From PALSA-607 sp963825425 (lineage in GTDB: Bacteria; Actinomycetota; Actinomycetes; Acidothermales; Acidothermaceae), in the NCBI GenBank assembly GCA_963825425.1, contig CAWGTF010000010.1, positions 434,001 to 498,000 of the forward strand: DNA of 64,000 nt, in the 5' to 3' direction. The notes beneath the pieces are model-generated. The model had not been told where the DNA came from and did not search any database. It worked only from the letters and a program-made list of their open reading frames with translations. Numbering within the stretch: the stretch's first letter is position 1; each line of letters opens with the position of its first letter. Shown here one piece after another: positions 1 to 8,410 of the stretch. Both the position numbers and the translations under genes were made by a program.

Positions 1-1304
1 GTGACGACGTCACCCTTCTTCAACGTGGTGGCATAGGCAGAAGCAAGCCGGACGGCGAGTTCTGGCGTGATCTCGACGTTGACGAGCCCGGAGACTCCGC
101 GGGGCCCGAACAGGTTGCGTTGACCTCGGGATTCCCAGATCACGCTGGTATTCACGAGAGCGCCGGCTTCGATGGTCTTGAACGGGTAGACCTTCACGCC
201 GGCCGAGATGTAGGCCTCCTCCTCGACGACGCACTCGTCGCCGACGACGGCGCCCTCTTCGATCCGCGCGCCGCGCATGATGTCGGTGTTCTTGCCGATG
301 ATGCAGCCACGCAGGTTGACCTGCGGTCCGATGAACACGTTGTCGTGCACCACGGCCCGATGCAAGAACGCGCCGCTCTTCACGACGACGTTGCTGCCAA
401 GAACCGTGTACTCGCGCAGCTCCGCGCCGGCCTCGACCTTTGCGTAGTCGCCGATGTACAGCGGGCCTTTCAAGATCGCATCGGGGTCGACCTCGGCGCC
501 CTCGCAGACCCAGACACCCGGCATCATTTCGAAGCCCTCGATCTCGATGTCGACCTGCCGGTTCAGCACGTCGGCCTGCACCTGGATAAGGCTTTCAAGA
601 GTGCCGACGTCCTCCCAGTACGCGTCGGCCACGTAGCCGAAGACCGGAGCACCGAGATCGAGCAACTTCGGGAAGACGTCCTGTGACCAGTCGACGGATT
701 CGCCCGCCGCGACGTACTTGAAGATCTCCGGCTCCATGATGTAGATGCCGGTGTTCGCTGTGTCGGAGAACACCTGTCCCCACGTCGGCTTTTCGAGGAA
801 GCGCTCGATGCGGCCGTCTTCGGCGGTGTTCACGATGCCGAACTCGAGCGGGTTCGGCACTCGCTTGAGCGCAACCGTGACAAGTGCGTTGTTCGCCTCG
901 TGAAACCGCGCCATGGCCGTGAGGTCGATGTCGGTGAGCGCATCGCCGGAGATGACGACGAACCGACTGTCTCGAAGTTCGGCCTCGGCGTTCTTCACGC
1001 TGCCAGCAGTGCCGAGAGGTTTCTCCTCTGTGGCGTACTGGAGATTCATGCCCAGCTCATCGCCGTCCCCGAAGTAGTTTCGGATCAACGACGCGAGGAA
1101 CTGGACGGTGACGACAGTGTCGGTGAAGCCGTGCCTGCGCAGCAACCGCAGGACGTGTTCCATGATCGGGCGGTTCACCACGGGAAGCAGCGGCTTCGGC
1201 TGGTTCGCGGTCATCGGCCGCAGGCGGGTCCCTTCGCCGCCCGCCATGACGACGGCCTTCATGCCGGCGCCCAGAGCGAAACCAGGGGTCGTGCCCGCAG
1301 TCAT
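1..1304 (-). CDS. Mannose-1-phosphate guanylyltransferase-type nucleotidyltransferase, C-terminus cut by window edge
   Basis: The visible 434 residues start with the nucleotidyltransferase signature VVMAGGEGTRLRPMT, followed by KPLLPVVNRP, and pass into a left-handed beta-helix of hexapeptide repeats (VVVKSGAFLHRAVVHDNVFIG region). Such enzymes make NDP-sugars (GDP-mannose in the nearest family) from sugar-1-phosphates. Actinobacteria often carry a version of about 830 residues with a phosphomannomutase half after the beta-helix; the frame runs off the left edge, so this may be that bifunctional form (inference). I chose the ATG at 1304 because it overlaps the stop of the upstream gene (ATGA) and has a GAAGGGG ribosome site. 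The alternative ATG at 1262 has none. Confidence 0.85.
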   Translation of the reverse strand, partial: MTAGTTPGFALGAGMKAVVMAGGEGTRLRPMTANQPKPLLPVVNRPIMEHVLRLLRRHGFTDTVVTVQFLASLIRNYFGDGDELGMNLQYATEEKPLGTAGSVKNAEAELRDSRFVVISGDALTDIDLTAMARFHEANNALVTVALKRVPNPLEFGIVNTAEDGRIERFLEKPTWGQVFSDTANTGIYIMEPEIFKYVAAGESVDWSQDVFPKLLDLGAPVFGYVADAYWEDVGTLESLIQVQADVLNRQVDIEIEGFEMMPGVWVCEGAEVDPDAILKGPLYIGDYAKVEAGAELREYTVLGSNVVVKSGAFLHRAVVHDNVFIGPQVNLRGCIIGKNTDIMRGARIEEGAVVGDECVVEEEAYISAGVKVYPFKTIEAGALVNTSVIWESRGQRNLFGPRGVSGLVNVEITPELAVRLASAYATTLKKGDVV

Positions 1305-1936
1305 ACCGCCGCCCCTTCGACGTGATCAAGGCCACCGGAGACCGACGGTGGAGTACCGAACCGATCAGCGCGGACGAGTTGCCGGACCTGCAGTGCGTAG
1401 AGGCCACCTGCCCACCAGTACAGCGCGGTGCCCCAGATGGCGAATGCCCAGCCGATGATCCTTGCCACGTGATTCACGGTCTCGTGTCCATCGCCGAGAA
1501 GCAACAGCGGCAGCGCGTACAGGAGGTTGAATGTCGCTGCTTTGCCTAGGTAGTGGACTGGCAATGGGCCGTACCCATGTCGTTTCAGGACCGGCAGGAA
1601 TCCGGCGAGGACGACGTCGCGGGCGATCAGCACGCCGGCCAGCCACCACGGCATGATGTGCCGCAGTGACAATGCCAACACGGTCGCGAAGATGTAGAGG
1701 CGATCGGCAGCTGGATCCAGGAGCTGGCCGAGTCGGCTCGTCTGGTGGAGCAGTCGCGCAAGTTTGCCGTCGAGCCAGTCGGTAAAGCTGCTGATGCCGA
1801 GGACGACGATGGCCCACCCATCAGCCTTCGGACCTAGTGCCAACCACAAGAAGAGCGGGACCCCGAGGAGCCGCAGGAAGCTCAGCGCATTGGGCACGGT
1901 CAGAACACGATCCGTCGCCACCTGTTCCGATGTCAC
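1301..1936 (-). CDS. CDP-alcohol phosphatidyltransferase (PgsA-like)
   Basis: This 211-residue integral membrane protein carries the complete CDP-alcohol phosphotransferase motif D-x2-DG-x2-AR-x8-G-x3-D-x3-D (DWLDGKLAR then GQLLDPAADR, residues about 53–78). Several hydrophobic segments follow. It joins a CDP-activated diacylglycerol to an alcohol at the cytoplasmic membrane. Actinobacteria have several paralogues (phosphatidylglycerophosphate, cardiolipin and phosphatidylinositol-phosphate synthases), and the sequence alone does not tell which. It is translationally coupled to the downstream nucleotidyltransferase by a 4-base overlap. Confidence 0.85.
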   Translation of the reverse strand: MTSEQVATDRVLTVPNALSFLRLLGVPLFLWLALGPKADGWAIVVLGISSFTDWLDGKLARLLHQTSRLGQLLDPAADRLYIFATVLALSLRHIMPWWLAGVLIARDVVLAGFLPVLKRHGYGPLPVHYLGKAATFNLLYALPLLLLGDGHETVNHVARIIGWAFAIWGTALYWWAGGLYALQVRQLVRADRFGTPPSVSGGLDHVEGAAV

Positions 1937-2093
1937 CCGAGGCTCACCCGACGTCCTTCCGCGGCCCGCCGTCCGTCCTGCTCGAGATCAGCTTAGGCGG
2001 GTGACAGTACGCCGGACGGACGCCATGCATGCGAGGCGAGCCCGGTGTCGGGTCGGATCCAGCGTCGCTGGTCGGCGGCAGCCGTGCCGCTGG

Positions 2094-2264
2094 CTAGCCA
2101 GCCCGGCGGCGCAGGGAGTCGACCCGGGCGTCCGCAGAGCTGCGGACCTTGACGAGCTCGGCCAGCACGCTCGCCGACGCGCCCGCTTCTTGAGCCTCGA
2201 GGAGCTCAGAACCGGCACGTACGGAATCTCGCAGTGCTTGGCTGTTTTGGGCCGCATCAATCAC
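2094..2264 (-). CDS. Small hypothetical protein, 56 residues
   Basis: A GTG start with a GGGGGAG ribosome site 9 bases upstream opens a 56-residue frame ending in TAG. The product begins VIDAAQNSQALRDSVRAG and is predicted mostly helical and charged, ending SLRRRAG. Base composition and codon third positions look coding (G/C-rich). No family is recognised. It lies between the lipoprotein gene and the CDP-alcohol transferase on the same strand. It could be a chance frame, so confidence is moderate. Confidence 0.4.
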   Translation of the reverse strand: MIDAAQNSQALRDSVRAGSELLEAQEAGASASVLAELVKVRSSADARVDSLRRRAG

Positions 2265-2404
2265 TGTCGCTCACTCCCCCTGTTCTCGGCACGAGTCCGA
2301 TCGAGGTGGTGGAGGCTGACACAACCCGCACCTACCGTCACCGGACTACTTCCCTCGGGCCCTTGTGCCAAACCGACCCCGTGCGCCCAGGACGCCTCGC
2401 CGGG

Positions 2405-2863
2405 TCAGCCGACAGGTGCCGGCGAGCTAGATCCCATGAACGGAGCGCAACCTGCGAGGAGTTCCGCCAACGTCGTCTCTGCCGCCGTTGGGTCCAAGGC
2501 GCCCGGAGCAAGCACCCCAGGGAAGTTCTTCGAGATGTTCGCCAGATCCGCGTTCCATCGGGCGCCAAGTGGCTTGAGCTGCACGCAGTCGGCGGTGAAT
2601 CGGGGAACGTCTTGATTGTCCGCGTCGGCAAATGCGGTGTCCTCGATGGCCCCGAGCGTGGCGGTGTCCGAAGACAGCTGCTCCAAGGCAGGGAGGTCGT
2701 TGGTCTTCTTGGCCAACTCGTCGGAGAACGCGCTGAAGCCGACCGACGTGAACTCCGGCTTGAAGTTCACGTCTGTGCCGGGCGGCTTCGCCTTGTGCGA
2801 CGAGCCGCAAGCGGTCACGGCGAACGCGGCGCACAGCGTCAGCAGCGCGAACCTCTTCTTCAT
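2405..2863 (-). CDS. Putative lipoprotein
   Basis: From the ATG at 2863, preceded by AGGGAG at 5 bases, the 152-residue product starts MKKRFALLTLCAAFAVTACGSS. That is a lysine-rich n-region, a hydrophobic stretch and the lipobox VTAC, so it is probably anchored outside the membrane by a lipidated cysteine at residue 20. The mature part is helical, with two further cysteines (in ADCVQLKP and LLAGCAPF) that could pair. The family is not recognised. The frame continues upstream of this start but without a signal sequence, so the internal ATG is preferred. Confidence 0.7.
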   Translation of the reverse strand: MKKRFALLTLCAAFAVTACGSSHKAKPPGTDVNFKPEFTSVGFSAFSDELAKKTNDLPALEQLSSDTATLGAIEDTAFADADNQDVPRFTADCVQLKPLGARWNADLANISKNFPGVLAPGALDPTAAETTLAELLAGCAPFMGSSSPAPVG

Positions 2864-3136
2864 AGCTCTCCCTGTTCGTGCGCACCTACCGGCCGCGCGG
2901 AACGTGCGTCCCCGTTGGTATCGGGCCGGATAGGGGTACGCCTTTACGGTTGCGACCCAACGTTCCGAGCCAATGTTCGCGTCAATCGTGCGAGGCGGCC
3001 TGGCCAAACCGGCCTGACGTCGCACCCATCGGCGGCCCGGCTGCTCCACACGGGTGGCGATGACCTATATCGGATTACGCCATTCGGCGTAGTGCATGCG
3101 CGAGCGACCGGCCTAACCGCAGGAGTGGCCATCGGG
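2864..3136. other. Non-coding gap
   Basis: No supported gene, RNA or repeat is visible in these 273 bases between the lipoprotein gene and the first gene of the accessory island. The left attachment site of the island might lie here, but I see no copy of the tRNA-Pro 3' end. Confidence 0.4.
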
Positions 3137-3802
3137 TCAACGACGGCTACGCCGTCTAGCCGACGGCTGTCCGCCGTCAGCGAAATGGCCGGCCGAGACG
3201 AGTACTGATGCCACTGCCGGGCTGCTGGCCCGTCGTTCGCCGGCGGGGATCAGAGCAAGATCACAAAGTAGCGCAGGCAGTGCAGCGTCGACAAGCTGAC
3301 GACGACTCGACATCAGGCTGGGTTGTGGTCGCACAAGATCGAGGTGCGTGTCGAACCACCCTGACGGGTCGTCGAACAGTGCAAGCAGTCGCAGGTGGCT
3401 CGGCGTCAGGTCGTCGACCATCGCAAAGAACGACGCACGCACGTCAGCGTCGGGTGCGCCTGGCATGACCGAGTTGAGGACCGCGTTTCGCAGCGCGTCG
3501 AGCTTCTCTTGCTCCGAGGTCTTCTCGACGGTGCGTGCAGCAGTCATCACTGCATCGGTGAACGCTTCGTTTTGCGCTAGGTGCTCGGGCTGCACGTCGT
3601 CGACACGAGCAGCAAGCTGTTCGACTGCCTCCGCCACATCGGCGAACCACTCAGTTAGTCGACGATTGACGACTTCGCCGACGCCTGCAGTTAGCAGCGC
3701 TGCTACCGGGCCGCCGACAATAGGGACCGCGCTGATCGCAGCCTCGGCGAGTGTGAGGATTGCGGCTGTCGTGCGACCCTGTCTCGGCGGTTCCGGCTGC
3801 AT
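3137..3802 (-). CDS. Hypothetical protein with Gly/Ala-rich hydrophobic N-terminus
   Basis: The 221-residue product has a hydrophobic Gly/Pro/Ala segment near the N-terminus (AISAVPIVGGPVAALLTAG, residues about 20–40). A helical amphipathic region (VEQLAARVDDVQPEHLAQNEAF) and a section beginning MVDDLTPSHLRLLALFDDP follow. That layout resembles a widespread uncharacterised family found in bacterial accessory regions. Members as I recall them end with a conserved phenylalanine-rich tail; here the last 40 residues are Arg/Ser-rich and look unlike it, so the end may be frame-shifted. It is the outermost gene of the island and diverges from the pentapeptide gene. Function unknown. Confidence 0.5.
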   Translation of the reverse strand: MQPEPPRQGRTTAAILTLAEAAISAVPIVGGPVAALLTAGVGEVVNRRLTEWFADVAEAVEQLAARVDDVQPEHLAQNEAFTDAVMTAARTVEKTSEQEKLDALRNAVLNSVMPGAPDADVRASFFAMVDDLTPSHLRLLALFDDPSGWFDTHLDLVRPQPSLMSSRRQLVDAALPALLCDLALIPAGERRASSPAVASVLVSAGHFADGGQPSARRRSRR

Positions 3803-3887
3803 AGAACCAGCATCCCACTCACCGCCGGAAGCGATCGGTCGGCGCGGCTGCTTAGTAGTGCGCCGCGCGAGCGCTAGCGTCCCAAGC

Positions 3888-4704
3888 GTGGATCACGTCA
3901 CGCTCGCCGGTGCTCTCGATGGCATCGTCGGCGGCATCGTCGGCGGTCTAGCGGCCCTTGGTGGGACGTTGCTTGCTCTGCGGCACGAACGCAATGAGGC
4001 CATTCTGGTACGGCGTCACGAGCGGCGGCTGGCTCTTTCGGAGCGTCTCGACAACCTCGCCGACATTAGTCTTCATGCGGCCGGAGTGTTGCGGCGCGCC
4101 GCAACTTACGGCACTAAGTCCGACGAGACCTTTCGCGAGGCATTCGACAACTGGAGCGAAGCCCACTTGATTTACAACCTGCGTCTGCGGCGGTCCTTCG
4201 CGGGGGCCGCCCGATTGCATGCGGAGCTTCGTTTGAAGGTGATCGCGGCGAGCCAGCGCTTTGCGGTCGACGACCCTCTACAGCCACCTGACGGGACTGT
4301 CACTTTTCCGGCGCGAGGCTCGACGGCGCTGACCTTTCGTTCTGCCGTGCGGAGCGCGCGGCGTTCACAGGCGCGTCCGCCCGCGGCGCGGGCTTCGTGA
4401 ATGCGATCTACCAACGTGGCTGGTTTCTGCACGCTGATCTCACCTGATGCTGATTTCTATGGGTGTGACCTGTCCGGATCAGACTTCGGTCGCAGGTACG
4501 CCGAGGAGTGCAACCCACCGTTCCCACCGGCAACGCTGACCAACTCGCGTTTCACGAACGCCATCCTGGATAGGACGAACCTGCGTGGCGTGGATCTGAG
4601 CACCGTCAAGTGACTACAACCTGACCAAGCTCGCTGCGGCCATCACGGACGAGAACACCATCCCGCCAGTGGCATGGGCTGGCGGCGAGGACAACCTCGG
4701 CTAG
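3888..4704 (+). pseudogene. Membrane-anchored pentapeptide-repeat protein, frame broken three times
   Basis: GTG at 3888 starts VDHVTLAGALDGIVGG, a Gly-rich hydrophobic segment (residues about 5–28) expected to span the membrane. A charged helical stretch follows (RHERRLALSERLDNLADISL). From about 4290 another frame carries pentapeptide repeats (ARLDGADLSFCRAERAAFTG). After about 4450 they continue (DADFYGCDLSG, TNSRFTNAILDRTNLRGVDL), and after 4612 a family-like ending DYNLTKLAAAITDENT leads to TAG at 4702. One missing T at about 4285 (in TTTT) and one extra T each at about 4450 and 4611 would give one protein of about 270 residues. It is probably a single gene hit by consensus errors. Function unknown. 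Confidence 0.6.
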
Positions 4705-4835
4705 ATCTCTCGCCTACTAACACCGACGCCGTCCGGCGTTTCTCCCTCGAGGGGTGCCGAGAGATTCGAGACGACACGGCCAATGCTGCTCATCGCATTG
4801 CGTGGCGGATCGCCGCAGTGATGCTCGATGCCCCA

Positions 4836-5250
4836 TCACTGCAGACCGCTGGCAGGACCGAGTGCAGCGTCTGTGCAGGGCGACTCGATGATGACGCCCT
4901 CGGCGATCAGACGCTCGCGTTCCTCGATCTGCTGTGCCTCGAACGCGACACGACAGGACCAGCAGACGATGCTGCCGCTTGCCAACCACTCTTCGAGCTG
5001 GCCGTGGTCGCATCGCGGCGTGACGACGCTGATCTCGGCGAGCCTTGCGTCGATCCAGCCGAGCCACGCCTTCGCGCGCTTCGGGGTCGATCTCGATCGT
5101 AAGCGACGGCCCGCCGTCTGCGAGACGGTGCGATGCGCTGAGGTTCTGGCTGAGCATCTGCTTGCGCGGCGGCGGCGGGTTCGGCTCAGTGGTGTAGCCG
5201 GTCCAGCGGTCGCGATGATCGCACCGAAGGCGACCCAACACGTCGGCCAC
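4836..5250 (-). pseudogene. Unknown island protein with Cys/His cluster, frame broken
   Basis: The C-terminal part reads well in one frame (KRAKAWLGWIDARLAEI, then CDHGQLEEWLASGSIVCWSC). A C-x-H…C-x-x-C arrangement could bind zinc. Upstream of about 5095 the coherent sequence (RCDHRDRWTGYTTEPNPPPP) lies in a different frame, so one base is probably gained or lost there. The stop is TGA at 4836. The GTG at 5250 is only the first possible start, and the true N-terminus may lie further upstream. No family recognised. It sits in the same orientation as the replication-like and excisionase-like genes, so it probably belongs to the same element. Confidence 0.4.
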
Positions 5251-5622
5251 CTGGTGCCGCTGCTTGGTCGATTACTGACGCTACTGCGGACGTTGCCGAA
5301 TCGCGGCGAGCGCGACGTTGTCGCCGACGTCGAATCCAGCGTTCCACGCGTCATGACGGCTGCGCTGTCGAGGGTGATCGTGACGCACGGCCTGTCGAAG
5401 TCGTCGAGGTCGCGGTCTTTGCGACGACGTATCTCGGAACAGACTGCGGCGTTTCACTGCTCGACCTCGTCGTCGAAGATCGTCGCCTTCGTCGACGACG
5501 GTGACGTCAAGCTGCCCGCGTCGTCGGTGAGCAGCAGGTTGATCGCTGGCTCGCTCTTGGGTGAGTCGCGGAGCGAGCCCGCAGGCGAGCGCAGCGCACT
5601 CACCCCTTCCCCTTCCCCTTCC
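5251..5622 (-). other. Unresolved island stretch with coding fragments
   Basis: Short frames in different phases look coding but cannot be joined with certainty. One is a 49-residue frame from GTG at 5603 to TGA at 5454 (INLLLTDDAGSL). Others are fragments reading DRDLDDFDRPCVTITLDSAA and HDAWNAGFDVGDNVALAAI. They probably belong to one or two small element genes interrupted by single-base errors. A purine-rich run of repeated AAGGGG precedes GTG 5603 and may supply its ribosome site. Confidence 0.3.
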
Positions 5623-5656
5623 CTACGGTCGGGGTCGGGTCGGGGTCGGGGTGCCG
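5603..5656. repeat. Low-complexity C/T-rich and G-rich simple repeats
   Basis: On the plus strand, three CCCCTT-type units are followed by four GGGGTC-type units. On the minus strand this encodes the Thr-Pro/Arg-Pro tail of the replication-like frame and then a purine-rich run. Such tracts are prone to slippage and to sequencing error. Confidence 0.6.
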
Positions 5657-6089
5657 TTGGTCACTGGCGCGTCACGCGTGTCGTCACGCGATGAGTCACG
5701 TGGCGAAGTGGCAATATTTGGCGCTGCACAGTCGATGGTCCCCGGCTGCGTGCTGTCGCTTGCGACGCTGCCTGAATCCTGGCGAACGCCTCGGCCTTCT
5801 CGATGTTGACCTTCGGACAGCTGATCGTCGAGGCAGCCGAATAACGATCTCGATACGGTCACCGACTGATCGGCTTCCAGAACTTAGCTGCGATCAAAGC
5901 GTCTGCGACGGCGCGTGGGTCGGCGACTGCGATCCCTGCTTCGGCCCTCGCGCGGGTGAGAATCCCGTTGGTGCGCTGTCGGCTGCAGTAGCACATACTC
6001 CAGCGACGTGCAGCGCGAGGCAGTCGGTGCCGAGGTCGTCGCAGCGCGGGTCTTCGGCGAACGTGTCGCTCAGCTTGACTCGACGTCAT
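5623..6089 (-). pseudogene. Phage/ICE-type replication initiator-like winged-helix protein, frame broken
   Basis: Read across frames from ATG 6089, the product is RVKLSDTFAEDPRCDDLGTD, LALHVAGV, then CYCSRQRTNGILTRARAEAG and AVADALIAAKFWKPIS. This matches the pattern I know from actinobacterial phage and integrated-element proteins that start with 'LALHVAGLCYC…LTDG', thought to be replication or DnaD-like DNA-binding proteins. One extra base just after the ATG and a 1-base loss at about 5985 explain two breaks; the frame changes again near 5860. The remainder is a Thr/Pro/Arg-rich tail ending near 5623. The ATG overlaps the previous stop (ATGA), so it belongs to the same transcript as the excisionase-like gene. 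Confidence 0.5.
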
Positions 6090-6186
6090 CGCACACCGCC
6101 GACAAAGGTCGCGGTGTTAGCGTTGGCCTTGACCTCGCCGGTCAGCTTGAGTGACGCCGCTTCTTGACGAGTGCGGCGTTGCTCAT
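6086..6186 (-). pseudogene. Tiny island ORF between excisionase-like and replication-like genes
   Basis: ATG 6186 overlaps the stop of the excisionase-like gene, and TGA 6086 overlaps the start of the next one. Both are ATGA junctions, which supports a real coupled gene. The sequence reads MSNAALVKK, then after a one-base slip at about 6160 AASLKLTGEVKANANT, giving about 33 residues. No family recognised. Confidence 0.35.
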
Positions 6187-6550
6187 TTCCAGGCGGGGCG
6201 TTCACGCCGACCACCGCGTGGTTGAATCGGCACGAGCAGTGCCTCAACTTCGGCAGCGTCGACTCTGCACGAGATGCCCGGCGAGCCGGTAGCCCGCGAG
6301 CCGACCGTCTGCGATGTAGCGGCGAACGGTCTTCGTGCAGACGTCGAGGCGTTGAAGCCGCCTCAGCGATGATGATGTGTTCGCGTTCGGCAAGTCTGCG
6401 AGTGGCGCGGTTTGCGAGCGGGTCGACGTGCACAGCGGCCTCCAGGGCAGCGTCTGCTATCCCGTGCTGTGCTCGCCAGTCTGATTTTCTCGGCTTCGCA
6501 TCTTCGGGTGGTGCTGTTCCGCTGAGCCGTTCCCGTCGCGCGTGTTTCAC
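6183..6550 (-). pseudogene. Excisionase/MerR-like helix-turn-helix protein, frame broken twice
   Basis: From GTG 6550 a charged N-terminus leads into LANRATRRLAEREHIIIAEA. The HTH core follows in another frame (RLDVCTKTVRRYIADGRLAG), then CRVDAAEVEALLVPI and a stop at 6183. This is the 'HTH_17' excisionase fold: AEAA…L-V-x-TVRRYIADGRL-GYR…RVD-AEVEALL. Removing one A at about 6352 and one C at about 6275 restores a single protein of about 120 residues. Such proteins direct excision of integrated elements or regulate their genes. It is the closest recognisable gene to the tRNA-Pro end, where att-linked xis genes usually sit. The integrase itself is not in the window. Confidence 0.6.
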
Positions 6551-6745
6551 GAATCGAGCTTTGCTCGCGTGCGGTGCCGCTAGTGAGTCCGCTCTGGCTC
6601 AGACCAAGCCGTCCGTGCTTCGTGCAGTGCTCACGATTCCGCGCTCGTCCACGCGCGTCAAGGTCTCAGCTCGAAGGTGCACGAAAAGGTGCACGGGCGC
6701 TTCCATTTGCCCCTTGCACCCCGTCTGACCTGCACGTTCGCCTGT
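6551..6745. other. Presumed attachment-side non-coding region
   Basis: This lies between the excisionase-like gene and the 3' end of tRNA-Pro. It holds no convincing gene but contains a spaced direct repeat (6675–6695). Its position fits the att arm of an integrated element (inference). Confidence 0.35.
6675..6695. repeat. 9-base direct repeat beside tRNA-Pro
   Basis: AGGTGCACG occurs twice, separated by AAA (period 12). It lies about 50 bases outside the tRNA 3' end, a typical place for integrase or excisionase arm-type binding sites. That role is inference. Confidence 0.45.
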
Positions 6746-6818
<73 letters not shown>

Positions 6819-6906
6819 GCGCCCGGTTCCCCGAGCAGGCCCGACGATATCGCACCTGGCGCACCCGCCTTTTCGATCGCGAGTGCGCGCCGTATGAGCC
6901 GCGTGT

Positions 6907-8410
6907 TTACGAGGTGCGTCCCGCGCGATTGCGCACGCCGCGCGGGCGACCTTTTCGAGACTCCTTGACGCGCACCGCGACCTCGACCGGAGTGCCGGGA
7001 AACCCGAAATCCTCACGCAGCCGCCGTTCGATGAATCGGCGATACGTTGCCTCGAGAAAGCCCGAGGAGAACAGCACGAAGCGGGGCGGCTGGGTACCCG
7101 CCTGCGTTGCGAACAAGCACCTTGGGTTGCCGCCCACCACGAACGGGCGGCGGAGTTGCCGCGATCAACGCGCTGAGCCAGGCATTGAGCTTGCTCGTCG
7201 CCACGCGCTGCGACCAACCTTCGAGAGCGACCTCAATCGCAGGCGTGAGTTTGTCGACCGCGCGCCCAGTCTTCGCAGACACGTTGACTCGCGGAGCCCA
7301 CGCAACATGGTGAAGTTGGCGGTCGATCTCCTTCTCGAGTTGGTCGTGGCGATCCTCGTCGACGATGTCCCACTTGTTGAATGCGAGCACCAACGCGCGT
7401 CCTGCTTCGACCACCATCTCGATGATGCGCAGGTCCTGTTCCGCGAGGGGTTCACTCGCATCAAGCAGGACGACGGCAACTTCCGCTTCACGCAACGCCG
7501 TCGCCGTCCGCAGGCTTGAGTAGTACTCGGCGCCGCTTGCCTCACGGACACGTCGCCGAATCCCTGCTGTATCGATGAAACGCCAGGTGACTCCGCCCAG
7601 CGTCACTAGCGAGTCGACAGGGTCACGCGTCGTTCCGGCAACAGCGTCGACTACCGAGCGATCCTCACCGGACACCTTGTTGAGCAAGCTGGATTTGCCG
7701 ACGTTCGGACGACCCAGCAAGGCGACGCGACGCGGACCGCCAACTCGAACACCGTCTTCGGGCGGCGGCTCCGGGAGGGCGTCAAAGATCGCGTCGAGCA
7801 ACTCGCCGCTGCCGCGCCCGTGCAACGCGCTGACGGCGTACGGCTCACCGAGGCCCAATGACCAAAGACTCGACGCGTCGGACTCGCCCTTCGCGGTATC
7901 GACTTTGTTGGCCACGAGCACGACCGGCTTGCGTGCCTTGCGCAGGACCCTGGCAACCGCCTCGTCGGTGTCGGTCGCACCGACAGTCGCATCAACAACC
8001 ATGACGACGACCTGCGCGGCGAACGCGCCGATCTCGGCCTGGGCGGAAACCTGCGCCTGGAGCCCCAGCGCGGCCGGCTCCCATCCCCCGGTGTCGACGA
8101 CGGTGAACGCGCGACCACGCCAGTTGGCGTCGTACATCACCCGGTCACGTGTCACTCCGGGCACGTCTTCGACGACCGCTTCACGCCGGCCGAGGATTCG
8201 GTTGACCAACGTTGATTTTCCGACATTGGGCCGACCAACGATGGCGACCAGCGGCACCGCCGGGGCGACAAGATCCTCTTCGCCTGCCTCGGCGGGCTCC
8301 TCGGGATGGTCGTCGTCCGCGTCATCGAGACCGATCCAGTCGGCCTCGCTGTCCCACGTCTCGCCCTCGGCGATCTCGTCGTCTAAGGCCTCGTTGTCGA
8401 CAGATTGCAT
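6907..8410 (-). CDS. der: Ribosome-assembly GTPase Der, frame broken near the C-terminus
   Basis: Two tandem G domains are present: GRPNVGKST, DTGGWE and NKVD in the first, GRPNVGKSS, DTAG and NKWD in the second. An acidic N-terminal extension of about 55 residues (ADDDHPEEPAEAGEED) precedes them, as in actinobacterial Der. The KH-like C-terminal domain (LFATQAGTQPPRFVLFSSGF…GFPGTPVEV) is found in the next frame. At about 7112 the sequence CTTGTTC stands where CTGTTC would keep the frame, one extra T. Der is needed for 50S subunit maturation, so a genuine break is unlikely. The start is uncertain because the frame overlaps the end of cmk and codons upstream of 8410 also look coding. Confidence 0.85.

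Noticed and set aside
3137..6745. A defence island (CRISPR, restriction, toxin–antitoxin)
   Set aside because: No nuclease, methyltransferase, reverse transcriptase or toxin motif could be recognised even when frames were joined. Only mobile-element and pentapeptide features are supported.
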